Assembly (NCBI RefSeq): GCF_024580735.1
Contig: NZ_JANIJX010000005.1
Span: 1-64,000 of the forward strand
Source: Brevibacterium moorei
GTDB lineage: Bacteria; Actinomycetota; Actinomycetes; Actinomycetales; Brevibacteriaceae
Direction of reading: 5' to 3'
DNA: 64,000 nt
A program made the position numbers and the translations under genes. The notes below the pieces were generated by a model. That model did no database searches. It was given only the letters and a program-made list of their open reading frames with translations, and was not told the origin of the DNA. Below, one piece after another: positions 1 through 7,467 of the stretch; the first letter of the stretch is position 1; each line of letters begins with the position of its first letter.

Positions 1-50
1 GCAGGCGCTTTGGTCTTATTCTCTTGCGAGAACCAGACCAAAGCGCCTGC
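1..50. terminator. Long nested hairpin, probable terminator
   Basis: Positions 1-16 and 35-50 are a perfect 16-bp inverted repeat. Inside it lies a second 5-bp stem (19-23 with 28-32) closed by a TTGC tetraloop, separated by a 2x2 internal mismatch. It lies just beyond the 3' end of the minus-strand alcohol dehydrogenase gene, so it probably terminates that transcript. Any U-tract on the minus strand would fall outside the window. It could also serve a plus-facing gene to the left. Confidence 0.7.
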
Positions 51-92
51 TCATTGTGTGTCCGGGGTGCGTTCGGGGCCGGGGCCCTCGGT

Positions 93-1169
93 TCAGGGAC
101 GGATGATCGTGATGCCAGGGGTCGAACCGTTGCTCAATTCGACGACCTCGGTGCAGGCCCGTTCCAGATCGATCGTGCGGGTCACCAGGTCCTGGGGCCG
201 CAGCCGGCCGGATTCGACCAGGGCCATGAGCTCGGGGTAGCCCGCAGCGGCGATCCCGTGGGAGCCGAAGAACGCGATCTCCTTGCCGATGACCTGCGGG
301 ACCTCGGTCACGGGGGATTCGGCGAGCAGTCCGATCTGCACGTGCCGGCCCAGCGGGGCCAGGGACTTCAGCGCCGCGTTCATCGTGGCCGGCAGGCCCA
401 GCGCCTCGACGGTCACGGCCGGGCCCGAGGTCGTGCCCACCCCGGTCAGCCCGTTCGCCGCCGCCACGTCCCCGGCGGCGGCTACCACGGCCGCCGCGGC
501 CTCGTCGACGGACATGCCGCGGGTGTTGACCACGGCCTCGGCGCCGTGTTCGCGGGCCAGCGCCAGCGCGTCATCGCTGATGTCCACGCCGATCACGTGG
601 GCGTCCAGGGCCGCAGCGATCATCACCGCGGACAGTCCCACGCCGCCGCAGCCGAAGACGGCGACGATCTCGCCGGCGCGCAGCCGGGCGCGGTTCTTCA
701 GTCCGTGGTAGCTGGTGGCGAAGCGGCAGCCCAGGGGCACTGCGGCCTCCGCCGGCAGGGTTTCGGGCACGGCGACGAGGTTCGCGTCGGCCGCGTGCAG
801 GGCCACCTGCTGGGCCCAGGAGCCGAAGTGGGTGAAACCGGGCTGGGTCTGGGTGGGGCAGACCTGGGCGTTGCCGCCCAGGCACAGCTCGCACTGGCCG
901 CAGCCGCAGACGAAGGGCGTGGTGACGCGCTGGCCCACGGACCAGTTCTTCACCTCGGGCCCGACCGCCGCGATCCGGCCGACCATCTCGTGGCCGGGCA
1001 CGTGCGGGAAGTGCACGGTGTCGTCGTGGCCTGACCAGGCGTGCCAGTCCGAGCGGCACAGTCCGGTCGCCTCGACGTCGAGGATGACGCCGTCGGCGGG
1101 GAGGGCGGGGGAGGGGATGTCCTCAACGGTCGGCGTGGCGCCGGCGGAGGTGATGTATACGGCTCGCAT
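93..1169 (-). CDS. Zinc-dependent alcohol dehydrogenase (MDR family)
   Basis: The 358-residue protein is a medium-chain dehydrogenase/reductase that would oxidise an alcohol or reduce an aldehyde with NAD(P). Catalytic-zinc ligands are visible as Cys38 and His60-Glu61 (motif GHE). A structural-zinc lobe has Cys90, Cys93, Cys96 and Cys104. The Rossmann motif GCGGVG lies near the middle. Length is normal for the family. The start ATG has CGGAGG directly before it, and TAGACT (plus 1177-1182) stands 7 nt upstream, so a leaderless transcript is also possible. It is transcribed alone and ends at the hairpin at 1-50. Substrate cannot be deduced; the zinc lobe resembles broad-range aldehyde/alcohol enzymes. 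Confidence 0.93.
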   Translation of the reverse strand: MRAVYITSAGATPTVEDIPSPALPADGVILDVEATGLCRSDWHAWSGHDDTVHFPHVPGHEMVGRIAAVGPEVKNWSVGQRVTTPFVCGCGQCELCLGGNAQVCPTQTQPGFTHFGSWAQQVALHAADANLVAVPETLPAEAAVPLGCRFATSYHGLKNRARLRAGEIVAVFGCGGVGLSAVMIAAALDAHVIGVDISDDALALAREHGAEAVVNTRGMSVDEAAAAVVAAAGDVAAANGLTGVGTTSGPAVTVEALGLPATMNAALKSLAPLGRHVQIGLLAESPVTEVPQVIGKEIAFFGSHGIAAAGYPELMALVESGRLRPQDLVTRTIDLERACTEVVELSNGSTPGITIIRP

Positions 1170-1246
1170 GCCTCCGAGTCTATGTGGCGTGACGCGGTCG
1201 GGCCCTGCGCGTTTCGCATTCTGTCACGGCAGGGCGTCGGCTCGGT

Positions 1247-2167
1247 TCACCACCGGGCGCCGGGTGTCGATGAGGCGCGGCGGGCGGCCGCGCCCACGGC
1301 CTGCTGGATCGCGTCGAGGGTGGGCGAGGACATGGCCCACTGCTGCCAGTACAGGCGGACGTCGACGGGTTCGGTCCCTGGCACGGGGACCAGTCCTGCG
1401 GCCCCGGGGACCAGGGCGCGCAGCTCGCGCGAGACCATGGTCCAACCCAATTGCCTGGCGCATGCCAGCACCATCTGGCGCGATTCCGGCAGGAAGTGGG
1501 TCGGCGGATTGGTCCCGGGGCCCACGGTCCGGGTGATTAGATCCACGGGCATCCGGTCGTCATCGTCATAGCGCAGCAGGGGCGCCTGGCCGACTGCGCG
1601 CCTGTCCATTCCGGACGGGAAATAGCGTCGGACGAACTGTGGGTGTGCCACCGCCCAATAGCGCCAGGTGCCCAGTTCGGTCACGCTGATACCCGGGGCG
1701 GGTTCCGGGCTGGCGCTCACGGCTGCCATTGCGGTGCCGTCGCGCACCAGGGTGGCCGCGCGCGATTCGTCCTCGCGGATGATGCTCAGCAGCAGTTTGT
1801 GTTCGCCTGCCACGCCCTCCAGTGCGGTGGTGATCCAGGTGGCCAGGGCGTCGGCGGTGACGACCAGGGTGACGCGGGTGAAGTCGCGCACCCGGGTGCG
1901 TCGGTCCAGCGCTTCCTGGGCATCGTGCATCGCGACCTGGTATTGCCTGGCCAGCCGGTAGATGATCCTGCCCACCTGTGTCGGCTCGACCGGTTTGGTG
2001 CGCAGCAGGAGGACGGTGCCCGCTTGGGTCTCCAGCGCCTTGAGCCGCTGGGACACGGCGGAGGCGGTGACGCCCAGACGGTGTGCGGCGGCCTCGATCG
2101 TGCCCAGGTCGACGATCGTGGCGAAGGTCCGCAGGGCAGCGGTCGACAGGTCGTTGAGAGTGGCCAT
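1247..2167 (-). CDS. lysG: LysR-family regulator, LysG/ArgP type
   Basis: The 306-residue protein has an N-terminal winged helix-turn-helix of LysR type (about residues 5-62, with ASAVSQRLKALE as recognition region) and a C-terminal effector-binding domain. It is divergent from a LysE lysine exporter. That is the arrangement known in Corynebacterium glutamicum, where LysG with lysine, arginine or a related basic amino acid as co-inducer activates lysE. Function is inferred from family and context. The 206-bp intergenic region holds a T-N11-A dyad suited to a LysR regulator. The start ATG at 2167 has a G-rich ribosome-binding region on the minus strand. Confidence 0.88.
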   Translation of the reverse strand: MATLNDLSTAALRTFATIVDLGTIEAAAHRLGVTASAVSQRLKALETQAGTVLLLRTKPVEPTQVGRIIYRLARQYQVAMHDAQEALDRRTRVRDFTRVTLVVTADALATWITTALEGVAGEHKLLLSIIREDESRAATLVRDGTAMAAVSASPEPAPGISVTELGTWRYWAVAHPQFVRRYFPSGMDRRAVGQAPLLRYDDDDRMPVDLITRTVGPGTNPPTHFLPESRQMVLACARQLGWTMVSRELRALVPGAAGLVPVPGTEPVDVRLYWQQWAMSSPTLDAIQQAVGAAARRASSTPGARW

Positions 2168-2250
2168 ATGAGATCCCCCACTGATTCTGTGTGCTGACTC
2201 CGGTATTGGTTGTGTTATCCCAGGTCAGAAGGCTGTGTGATCCTTGATGA

Positions 2251-2263
2251 TAAGAATATCTTA
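2251..2263. promoter_or_regulatory. Candidate LysG operator (T-N11-A dyad)
   Basis: TAAGA-ATA-TCTTA is a 13-bp inverted repeat with the T-N11-A spacing typical of LysR-type operators. It lies in the AT-rich middle of the lysG-lysE intergenic region (2168-2373), about 110 bp from the lysE start. The site is seen in the sequence; its use by the adjacent regulator is inferred. Confidence 0.5.
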
Positions 2264-2373
2264 GGGAGGGAAAGAATTCGTTGCTTTGCTTCATTCGGGT
2301 GGCGGCCTAGCGTGGAATCCGTTGGGCCGGGCATCCCCGGTTCCCCTCGTCTTCTCGTTGGGAGGTAGTGGTC

Positions 2374-3156
2374 ATGAGCGTCGCCCTGACCGGATTCTTC
2401 GCTGGTATCGCACTGTTCGCCGCCGTCGGCGCGCAGACGATGTTCCTCATCAAGCACGGCGCATCGGGCGCGCACATGCTGCCGCTGCTCATCGTCGGAT
2501 TCCTCTCCGACATCCTGCTGACGATCGTCGGCGTGGCCGGGATGGGCCGCCTGGTCACGGCCTTCCCCTCCGTGCTCACGGTCATGACGCTGATCGGCGT
2601 GGCCTTCCTGGTCTGCTACGGCGGCCTGAATGTCTGGCACTTCTTCCGGCCCCGCTCCGCAGACCCCGCGGCCCACACCGAGCGCGAGGTCGTCTTCGCC
2701 GCGGCTGCACCGGCGACCGTGGGCGCCGGTGCGCCGTCCGCCGCCGGGCACCTCGGCGGGCTGCGCGAGGATCGTGCGGCGCACGGTGGTGCGGAAGCCG
2801 GAGGTGCCCATACCGGTCGTGCGCACGACGGGCGGGCGAATCCCGCACAGACCGGCCGCCATGCGATGCTCACCGCGATTGTGACCCTGCTGGCCTTCAC
2901 CTGGCTCAACCCGCAGGCGATCCTCGATGTGGTCGTCATTCTGGGCTCGATGTCGGCGAACTACGGCGAGCAGCGGTGGATTTTCGCCCTCGGGGTGCTG
3001 GGGGCCTCGGCCGCCTGGTTCACCGTTCTGGGGTTCGCGGCCAAGCTGCTGGGTCGCCTGTTCGCCCGCAGGCCGGGTGCCCTGCGCTGGATGGACCTGG
3101 GATCCGGCGTCATCATGATCTGCCTGGCCGTCGGTCTGCTGCGCCACCTGGCCTGA
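2374..3156 (+). CDS. lysE: LysE-type basic amino-acid exporter
   Basis: The 260-residue inner-membrane exporter belongs to the LysE/RhtB superfamily, which removes excess L-lysine and L-arginine. The N-terminal helices with the family sequence AVGAQTMFLIKHG are clear, and a C-terminal half with further helices starts near 'MLTAIVTLLAFTWLNPQ' (the family Asn-Pro motif). I chose ATG 2374 because GGAGG at 2361-2365 is 8 nt away; GTG 2368 would be only 2 nt away. Oddity: a linker of about 60 residues, rich in Ala, Gly, His and Arg, separates the two halves, making it longer than the roughly 233-residue C. glutamicum protein. Confidence 0.9.
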   Translation: MSVALTGFFAGIALFAAVGAQTMFLIKHGASGAHMLPLLIVGFLSDILLTIVGVAGMGRLVTAFPSVLTVMTLIGVAFLVCYGGLNVWHFFRPRSADPAAHTEREVVFAAAAPATVGAGAPSAAGHLGGLREDRAAHGGAEAGGAHTGRAHDGRANPAQTGRHAMLTAIVTLLAFTWLNPQAILDVVVILGSMSANYGEQRWIFALGVLGASAAWFTVLGFAAKLLGRLFARRPGALRWMDLGSGVIMICLAVGLLRHLA

Positions 3157-3183
3157 GCGCCGGCCCGCCGCACGCCTGTGCAG

Positions 3184-3214
3184 CGTATGTGGGAGGCGCA
3201 CAACGTATGTGGGA
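3184..3214 (+). repeat. Direct repeat CGTATGTGGGA, 20-bp period
   Basis: CGTATGTGGGA occurs at 3184-3194 and exactly at 3204-3214. The start-to-start distance of 20 bp would place the copies on nearly the same DNA face. It sits between the end of lysE and the promoter of the transport/monooxygenase operon. A related GATGTATGTGA lies at 3411-3421. It could be an operator; no known regulator is recognised. Confidence 0.45.
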
Positions 3215-3225
3215 TGTGCCGGAGA

Positions 3226-3240
3226 CCGGAGCGACTCCGG
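3226..3240 (+). terminator. Short hairpin after lysE
   Basis: CCGGAG-CGA-CTCCGG forms a 6-bp stem with a 3-nt loop, followed by CCGTCATAAT. Position suggests the end of the lysE transcript. There is no clear U-tract, so this is a weak call. Confidence 0.35.
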
Positions 3241-3262
3241 CCGTCATAATCGGCAATCCGGT

Positions 3263-3292
3263 TTGAAGGGCGCCTTCCCGCCGGGGTAATGT
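3263..3292 (+). promoter_or_regulatory. Candidate promoter of the transport/monooxygenase operon
   Basis: TTGAAG at 3263-3268 and TAATGT at 3287-3292 are spaced by 18 nt, giving a start near 3299 and a 460-nt leader before the first transport gene. A 13-bp dyad, GAAGG-GCG-CCTTC (3265-3277), overlaps the -35 box and the spacer, a position where a repressor would block transcription. Confidence 0.5.
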
Positions 3293-3322
3293 GAGGGCCA
3301 CGACTTCAACGGCAGGAAGAAT

Positions 3323-3421
3323 ATGACGACGGCATTCAGGAACTCTCAGGTCTGGGCACTTGCAACCAGGTTTGAAGCCCTCGATTGTCGTGCCCGTGCC
3401 GGCGTCGACGGATGTATGTGA
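3323..3421 (+). CDS. Short leader ORF, candidate cysteine-sensing leader peptide
   Basis: This is a 32-codon ORF (ATG 3323, TGA 3419) with AGGAAG at 3314-3319. The peptide has Arg at 6, 16, 23 and 25 and Cys at codons 22 and 31, the latter two codons before the stop. Both Cys codons are TGT, the less favoured codon in this GC-rich genome. A 10-bp hairpin covers the second Cys codon and the stop. Short Cys-containing leader ORFs upstream of sulfur genes are established in mycobacteria and are common in other actinobacteria as cysteine-responsive attenuators. Assignment here rests on composition and position only; no protein function beyond translation is expected. Confidence 0.5.
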   Translation: MTTAFRNSQVWALATRFEALDCRARAGVDGCM

Positions 3422-3430
3422 TCCGTTGAC
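3404..3430 (+). promoter_or_regulatory. Hairpin over the leader ORF stop codon
   Basis: Positions 3404-3413 pair with 3421-3430 as a 10-bp stem with one G-U pair and a 7-nt loop (GTATGTG). The structure contains Cys codon 31 and the TGA of the leader ORF, so a ribosome paused at either Cys codon would change whether it can form. No U-tract follows, so it looks more like an attenuation switch than a simple intrinsic terminator. Confidence 0.5.
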
Positions 3431-3758
3431 CCCTCGCGGTTGAGCCCCGCCCCACGGCGGCCCTCATCCGCTATCCCCGACGTCGTACACCACAGCAGAC
3501 CCGCCAGGATTCGCGACAACACCCCGGAGTCCCGGCGGTGCACCTGGAAACCCGCCGCGGCCCTGCTGCCGACCCGACGTCACCACGCTCGCGGACCCTC
3601 GCGTCCGAGCAGATCCGAACCCATGTCCTCACCGGATGCCGCCGGCGTCCGGGCCCCCGTGCGCCCATGGCGCCCCGGTGCCCGTGCCCGCACCCCGGAG
3701 GACGGGTCCGGCCTGCCGCGACGCCGCGTCCTGAGCCGGACAGCACAGGAGCCCAGGC
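3431..3758 (+). other. C-rich untranslated leader, no gene
   Basis: About 330 nt lie between the leader ORF and the binding-protein gene without a convincing coding frame. The RNA-like strand is C-rich and G-poor at its start; 3421-3480 has 29 C and 14 G. Such C-over-G stretches are typical of Rho loading regions. With the leader ORF upstream, untranslated RNA here could allow Rho-dependent stopping. That mechanism is inference. Confidence 0.4.
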
Positions 3759-5465
3759 ATGTCCAGCCCCCTGCCCCTTCCATCCCGGTTTCCATCCCGG
3801 TCGGAACCCGACAGACGGTCCTCCTCCGAGCGGAGCGGCCCCGCCGGCCGCTCCAGTCCCGCAGCCCGGAGTCTGATCGCTCTGGGGCTCGCGGCGGCCA
3901 TGGCGCTGAGCGGCTGCGGAGCCGATCCGCAGACGGCCGCGGGCCCCGGCGCTTCCACCCCGGCCCGGGGCGGAACCCTGCGCCTGGCCTACGACAACGA
4001 CCCCAAGTGCATCGACGGCCAGCAGAACGGCACGAACAACGCCCTGAACATCAGCAGGCAGATGACCGACTCCCTGACCGACCAGGATCCGAAGACCGGC
4101 GCGATCAAACCCTGGCTGGCCACCTCCTGGACGGTCGGCGAGGATGCGCGGACCTACACCTTCAAACTCCGCCACGGCGTGAAATTCCACGACGGCACGC
4201 CGTTCACCGCGCAGAGCGTCAAACAGAACTTCTCCGGCATCGCCGCACTGGGCGCCAAGGCCCAACTGGCCTCGACGTACCTGGCGGGTTTGAAATCCAT
4301 CAGCACGCCCGACGCGCACACCGTGCGGATCGCCTTCAAAGAGCCCAATGCGCAGTTCCTCCAGGCGACCTCGACCATGAGCCTGGGCTTCTACGCCCCC
4401 GCGACATGGAAACTCACACCCGAACAGCGCTGCACCGGCGGTCTAGTGGGCACCGGCCCGTTCGAACTGGATGGCTACACCCCCGGCTCCGGGGCCCGAC
4501 TCACGCGCTTCGCCGACTACGCGTGGCCGTCGAGCCTGCCCCGGCACCGCGGTCCCGCATACTTGGCGGCCCTGGACTTCCAGAACGTCGCGGAGGCATC
4601 GGTGCGCACCGGCAGCCTGTCGTCCGGCGACATCGACGTGGACCAATCCGTCCAGCCGCAGAACGAGGAACTGCTGCAGGCCTCGAACTTCCAACTGGCA
4701 GCGCGGCCCAATCCCGGCGTCGTGTACTCCTTCTATGTCAACACGGCCTCGCCGATCTTCGCCGACGCCCGGGTGAGGCGAGCACTGGGGCAGGGCATCG
4801 ACCGGCCCGAGCTGCGGGCACTGCTGTCGCGCGAACAGTCCGAGGCGACCTCGGCCCTGGCCGCGTCCACCCCCGGGTACCGGAACCGTGCAGGAACCCT
4901 GTCCTACGACCCGGCCGGCGCCAAGCGCCTCCTGGACCAGGCGGGCTGGCACCTGCGGGCGGGCTCCGATATCCGGGTCAAGGACGGCCGGCCCCTGCGG
5001 GTGGAACTGCCCTACTGGCAGAATGCGCCCTTCCTCGAACTCATCGCCCAACAACTGCGCGGCATCGGCATCGAACTGGAACTGAAGCGGGTGACGTCGA
5101 CACAGCAGACTGCGCTCAAACAGGCGGGGGAACTGGATCTGCTGTTCGCCAACCTGACCAGGGCCGATCCGGACATCCTGCGCAGCGTCTACGCCGTGGA
5201 TGCGCAGAACCAGACCGGTAAGCACCGCGACGGCATCGACGAGCTGTTCGACCGGTCGACCGCCACCGTGGACCCGGCCGAACGCTATGCGCTGCTGGGC
5301 CGGGCCGGCGACGAATTGGTCAAGGGCGGCTTCGCAGTGCCGCTGGTCGAGCTGTCGACCGTCATGGCGCTGGCGCCGCAGGTCCGCGGCTTCCACTACG
5401 AGGCCTCGAGCAGGTTCCAGCTCTACGACACCTGGCTGGCGGGCCGGGCAGGGGAGGGGGAATGA
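3759..5465 (+). CDS. ABC transporter substrate-binding lipoprotein (peptide/nickel type)
   Basis: The 568-residue protein is a family-5 extracellular solute-binding protein (OppA/DppA/NikA type). The signal region ends in the lipobox LSGC with Cys53 as the acylated residue, so it is anchored outside the membrane. Mature protein starts after an Ala/Pro-rich spacer, and the family sequence 'TLRLAYDNDPKCIDG' follows. ATG 3759 has AGGAG 7 nt upstream; the basic 37-residue region before the hydrophobic core is long for a signal peptide. It is the first gene of a coupled operon with two permeases, an ATPase, two flavin monooxygenase-like proteins and an FAD protein. Its ligand is therefore probably their substrate, perhaps an organosulfur compound. 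Confidence 0.9.
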   Translation: MSSPLPLPSRFPSRSEPDRRSSSERSGPAGRSSPAARSLIALGLAAAMALSGCGADPQTAAGPGASTPARGGTLRLAYDNDPKCIDGQQNGTNNALNISRQMTDSLTDQDPKTGAIKPWLATSWTVGEDARTYTFKLRHGVKFHDGTPFTAQSVKQNFSGIAALGAKAQLASTYLAGLKSISTPDAHTVRIAFKEPNAQFLQATSTMSLGFYAPATWKLTPEQRCTGGLVGTGPFELDGYTPGSGARLTRFADYAWPSSLPRHRGPAYLAALDFQNVAEASVRTGSLSSGDIDVDQSVQPQNEELLQASNFQLAARPNPGVVYSFYVNTASPIFADARVRRALGQGIDRPELRALLSREQSEATSALAASTPGYRNRAGTLSYDPAGAKRLLDQAGWHLRAGSDIRVKDGRPLRVELPYWQNAPFLELIAQQLRGIGIELELKRVTSTQQTALKQAGELDLLFANLTRADPDILRSVYAVDAQNQTGKHRDGIDELFDRSTATVDPAERYALLGRAGDELVKGGFAVPLVELSTVMALAPQVRGFHYEASSRFQLYDTWLAGRAGEGE

Positions 5466-6508
5466 GAACGATGGCCTATGTGCTCAGACGACTCGGCCAC
5501 GGCGTGATCGTGCTGTGGGCCGCCTACACCCTGACCTTCCTCATCCTGTCCGCTCTGCCGGGTGATCCGATCCAGATCCTGTTGGGCGCCGCCGGCGCCA
5601 GCGCGGCCACGCCGGAGCAGATCGACGCGATCCGCGCCCAGTACGGGCTGGACCGACCCCTGTGGGCACAGTACCTGGAGAGTATGGCCGGTCTGTTCCG
5701 CGGTGATCTGGGGCTGTCCTATGCCAGTGGCCAGCCGGTCGCCCAGGCGATCGGACAGGTCCTGCCCTCGACTCTGCAACTGGCGGGTGCCACCCTGGTG
5801 CTCGCGGTGACCGGCGGGATCGCCCTGGCCGTGCTGGCGGCAGGCGCCAAGCGGCCCTGGCTGCGCAGCGGACTGGCGGGACTGCCCGGCCTGGGCGTGT
5901 CCCTGCCGACGTTCTGGGTGGGCCTCATCCTGCTCCAGCTCGTGTCCTTCCGGCTGGGGTGGATCCCCGCCCTGGGCGCCCACGGACTGGCCGGCGTCAT
6001 CCTGCCCGCGCTCACCCTGGCGCTGCCCGTGGGCGCGGTGATCGCCCAGGTCCTGCTGCAGGCCCTGGACGCCGCGGCCGCCCAGCAGTTCATCACCACG
6101 TACCATGCGGCCGGCCTCCGCCGCTGGACCCTCCTGCTGACTCATGCGCTGCCGGTGGCGGGCCTGTCCCTGCTGTCGGTGGCCGGCCTGGTGACGGGCC
6201 AGCTGCTGGGTGGGGCAGTCGTCGTCGAAACGGTCTTCACCCGCAACGGCCTGGGCCGCCTGGTGGAGACCAGCGTGGCGGGCCAGGACATTCCGGTGGT
6301 CCAGGGCATCGTGCTGGTGGCCGCGGCGGTGTTCGTCGTGGTCAACCTCGTCACCGACCTGCTCTACCCCGTCTTCGACGCCCGCACCCGTCCCACCCCG
6401 GCCGGCCGCCGGACCGCCCGGAGCGGCCTTCGGAACGGCCGGTCGGGCGCACAGACCACGCCGGAGTACCCCGCGGCCCATCCAACACAGGAGGTAACAC
6501 CGGTATGA
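5462..6508 (+). CDS. ABC transporter permease, DppB/OppB type
   Basis: The 348-residue permease has about six membrane helices. The N-terminal helix sequence 'VLWAAYTLTFLILSALPGDP' is characteristic of the DppB branch. The coupling (EAA) loop near residues 205-225 reads HAAGLRRWTLLLTHALP, where it would contact the ATPase. The start overlaps the stop of the binding protein (ATGA), and the gene ends in another ATGA overlap, indicating translational coupling. The C-terminal tail after the last helix is Arg/Pro-rich and hydrophilic. Confidence 0.92.
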   Translation: MRTMAYVLRRLGHGVIVLWAAYTLTFLILSALPGDPIQILLGAAGASAATPEQIDAIRAQYGLDRPLWAQYLESMAGLFRGDLGLSYASGQPVAQAIGQVLPSTLQLAGATLVLAVTGGIALAVLAAGAKRPWLRSGLAGLPGLGVSLPTFWVGLILLQLVSFRLGWIPALGAHGLAGVILPALTLALPVGAVIAQVLLQALDAAAAQQFITTYHAAGLRRWTLLLTHALPVAGLSLLSVAGLVTGQLLGGAVVVETVFTRNGLGRLVETSVAGQDIPVVQGIVLVAAAVFVVVNLVTDLLYPVFDARTRPTPAGRRTARSGLRNGRSGAQTTPEYPAAHPTQEVTPV

Positions 6509-7467
6509 GCGTCGAAACGTCCACCGCTCCACACGCGCAGACGGATTCCGCCGGGCCTGCGCAGTCCACAGCGCAGGCGGCCCTCACAGAACGGACCGGC
6601 GTCCCGCGCGGTCTGGGCCGGGGCCCACAACACCGGGGCCGGGGCCTGCAACGCCGGGGCCCGCTCCGGGTTGGCCCGCTGCGGCTGGGCGCAGCACTGG
6701 TCATCGGCCTGGCGCTCGCCTGGGCCGTGGCGCCCGGCCTGTTCACCGGCTGGGATCCACTGATCGGCACGGTCGCAGACCGCCTGCAGCCGCCGGGCCC
6801 CGCCCACTGGTTCGGCACCGACCACCTGGGCCGCGATGTGTTCGCCCGCGTGGTCCACGGCACCGCCCGCACGCTGAGCATCACGTTCATCGCCGTGCTC
6901 GCGGGCGGCACCGTGGGAACCGGGCTGGGCCTGATCGCCGGCACAGCAGGGCACACGGCCGACACCGCCATCATGCGGCTGATCGATGTGCTCCAGGCGA
7001 TCCCCGGCCTCCTGCTGTCGCTGGCCATCGTGACAGCCCTGGGCACCGGGGTCGTGCCGCTGACAGCGGCCGTTGCGGCCGGCACCATCCCGTCCTTCGC
7101 CCGGATCACCCGCGGCGAGGTCCTGCGCGTGCGCGGCTCCCAATTCGTCGAGGCCGCCAGGCTGGACGGAACCGGGGCCCTGCGCACCCTCACCACGCAC
7201 ATCCTGCCGCATTCGGTCGGCCCCGTGCTGGCCCTGGCCGCCCTGGAGTTCGGGTCGGCCGTGCTCACGGTCTCGGCGCTGTCCTTCCTGGGATTCGGCG
7301 CTGCGCCGCCCCAACCGGAATGGGGCCTGCTGGTCGCCGAGGGACGCGACTACCTGGCCAGCGCCTGGTGGATGACGACGCTGCCCGGCCTGGTCATCGC
7401 CATCGTCGTCCTGTCCGTGAACGTCCTGGCCCGCGGGGCCTCCACCCAGAATGGAAGAGCATCATGA
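6505..7467 (+). CDS. ABC transporter permease, DppC/OppC type
   Basis: The 320-residue second permease starts at ATG 6505, with AGGAGG at 6489-6494, overlapping the previous stop by the ATGA arrangement. The first 50 residues are hydrophilic and Gly/Arg-rich. Then come the first helix, the DppC-typical 'HWFGTDHLGRDVFARV' segment and a coupling loop with EAARLDGTGALRTLTTHILP. It would form the heterodimeric channel with the preceding permease. It ends in an ATGA overlap with the ATPase gene. Confidence 0.92.
   Translation: MSVETSTAPHAQTDSAGPAQSTAQAALTERTGVPRGLGRGPQHRGRGLQRRGPLRVGPLRLGAALVIGLALAWAVAPGLFTGWDPLIGTVADRLQPPGPAHWFGTDHLGRDVFARVVHGTARTLSITFIAVLAGGTVGTGLGLIAGTAGHTADTAIMRLIDVLQAIPGLLLSLAIVTALGTGVVPLTAAVAAGTIPSFARITRGEVLRVRGSQFVEAARLDGTGALRTLTTHILPHSVGPVLALAALEFGSAVLTVSALSFLGFGAAPPQPEWGLLVAEGRDYLASAWWMTTLPGLVIAIVVLSVNVLARGASTQNGRAS

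Noticed and set aside
3323..3758. A SAM or cobalamin riboswitch in the long leader of the transport operon
   Set aside because: GCAACC-like letters occur near 3362, but the conserved paired core of SAM-I or SAM-IV could not be aligned, and no B12 box is present.
3440..5221. A 593-codon open frame overlapping the binding-protein gene
   Set aside because: It is out of frame with the clear solute-binding lipoprotein and its product is Arg/Pro-rich low complexity, typical of GC-rich shadow frames.
6505..6700. A frameshift at the beginning of the second permease
   Set aside because: The Gly/Arg-rich head looks odd, but the frame is intact from ATG 6505 with a good ribosome-binding site; such tails are common in this family.
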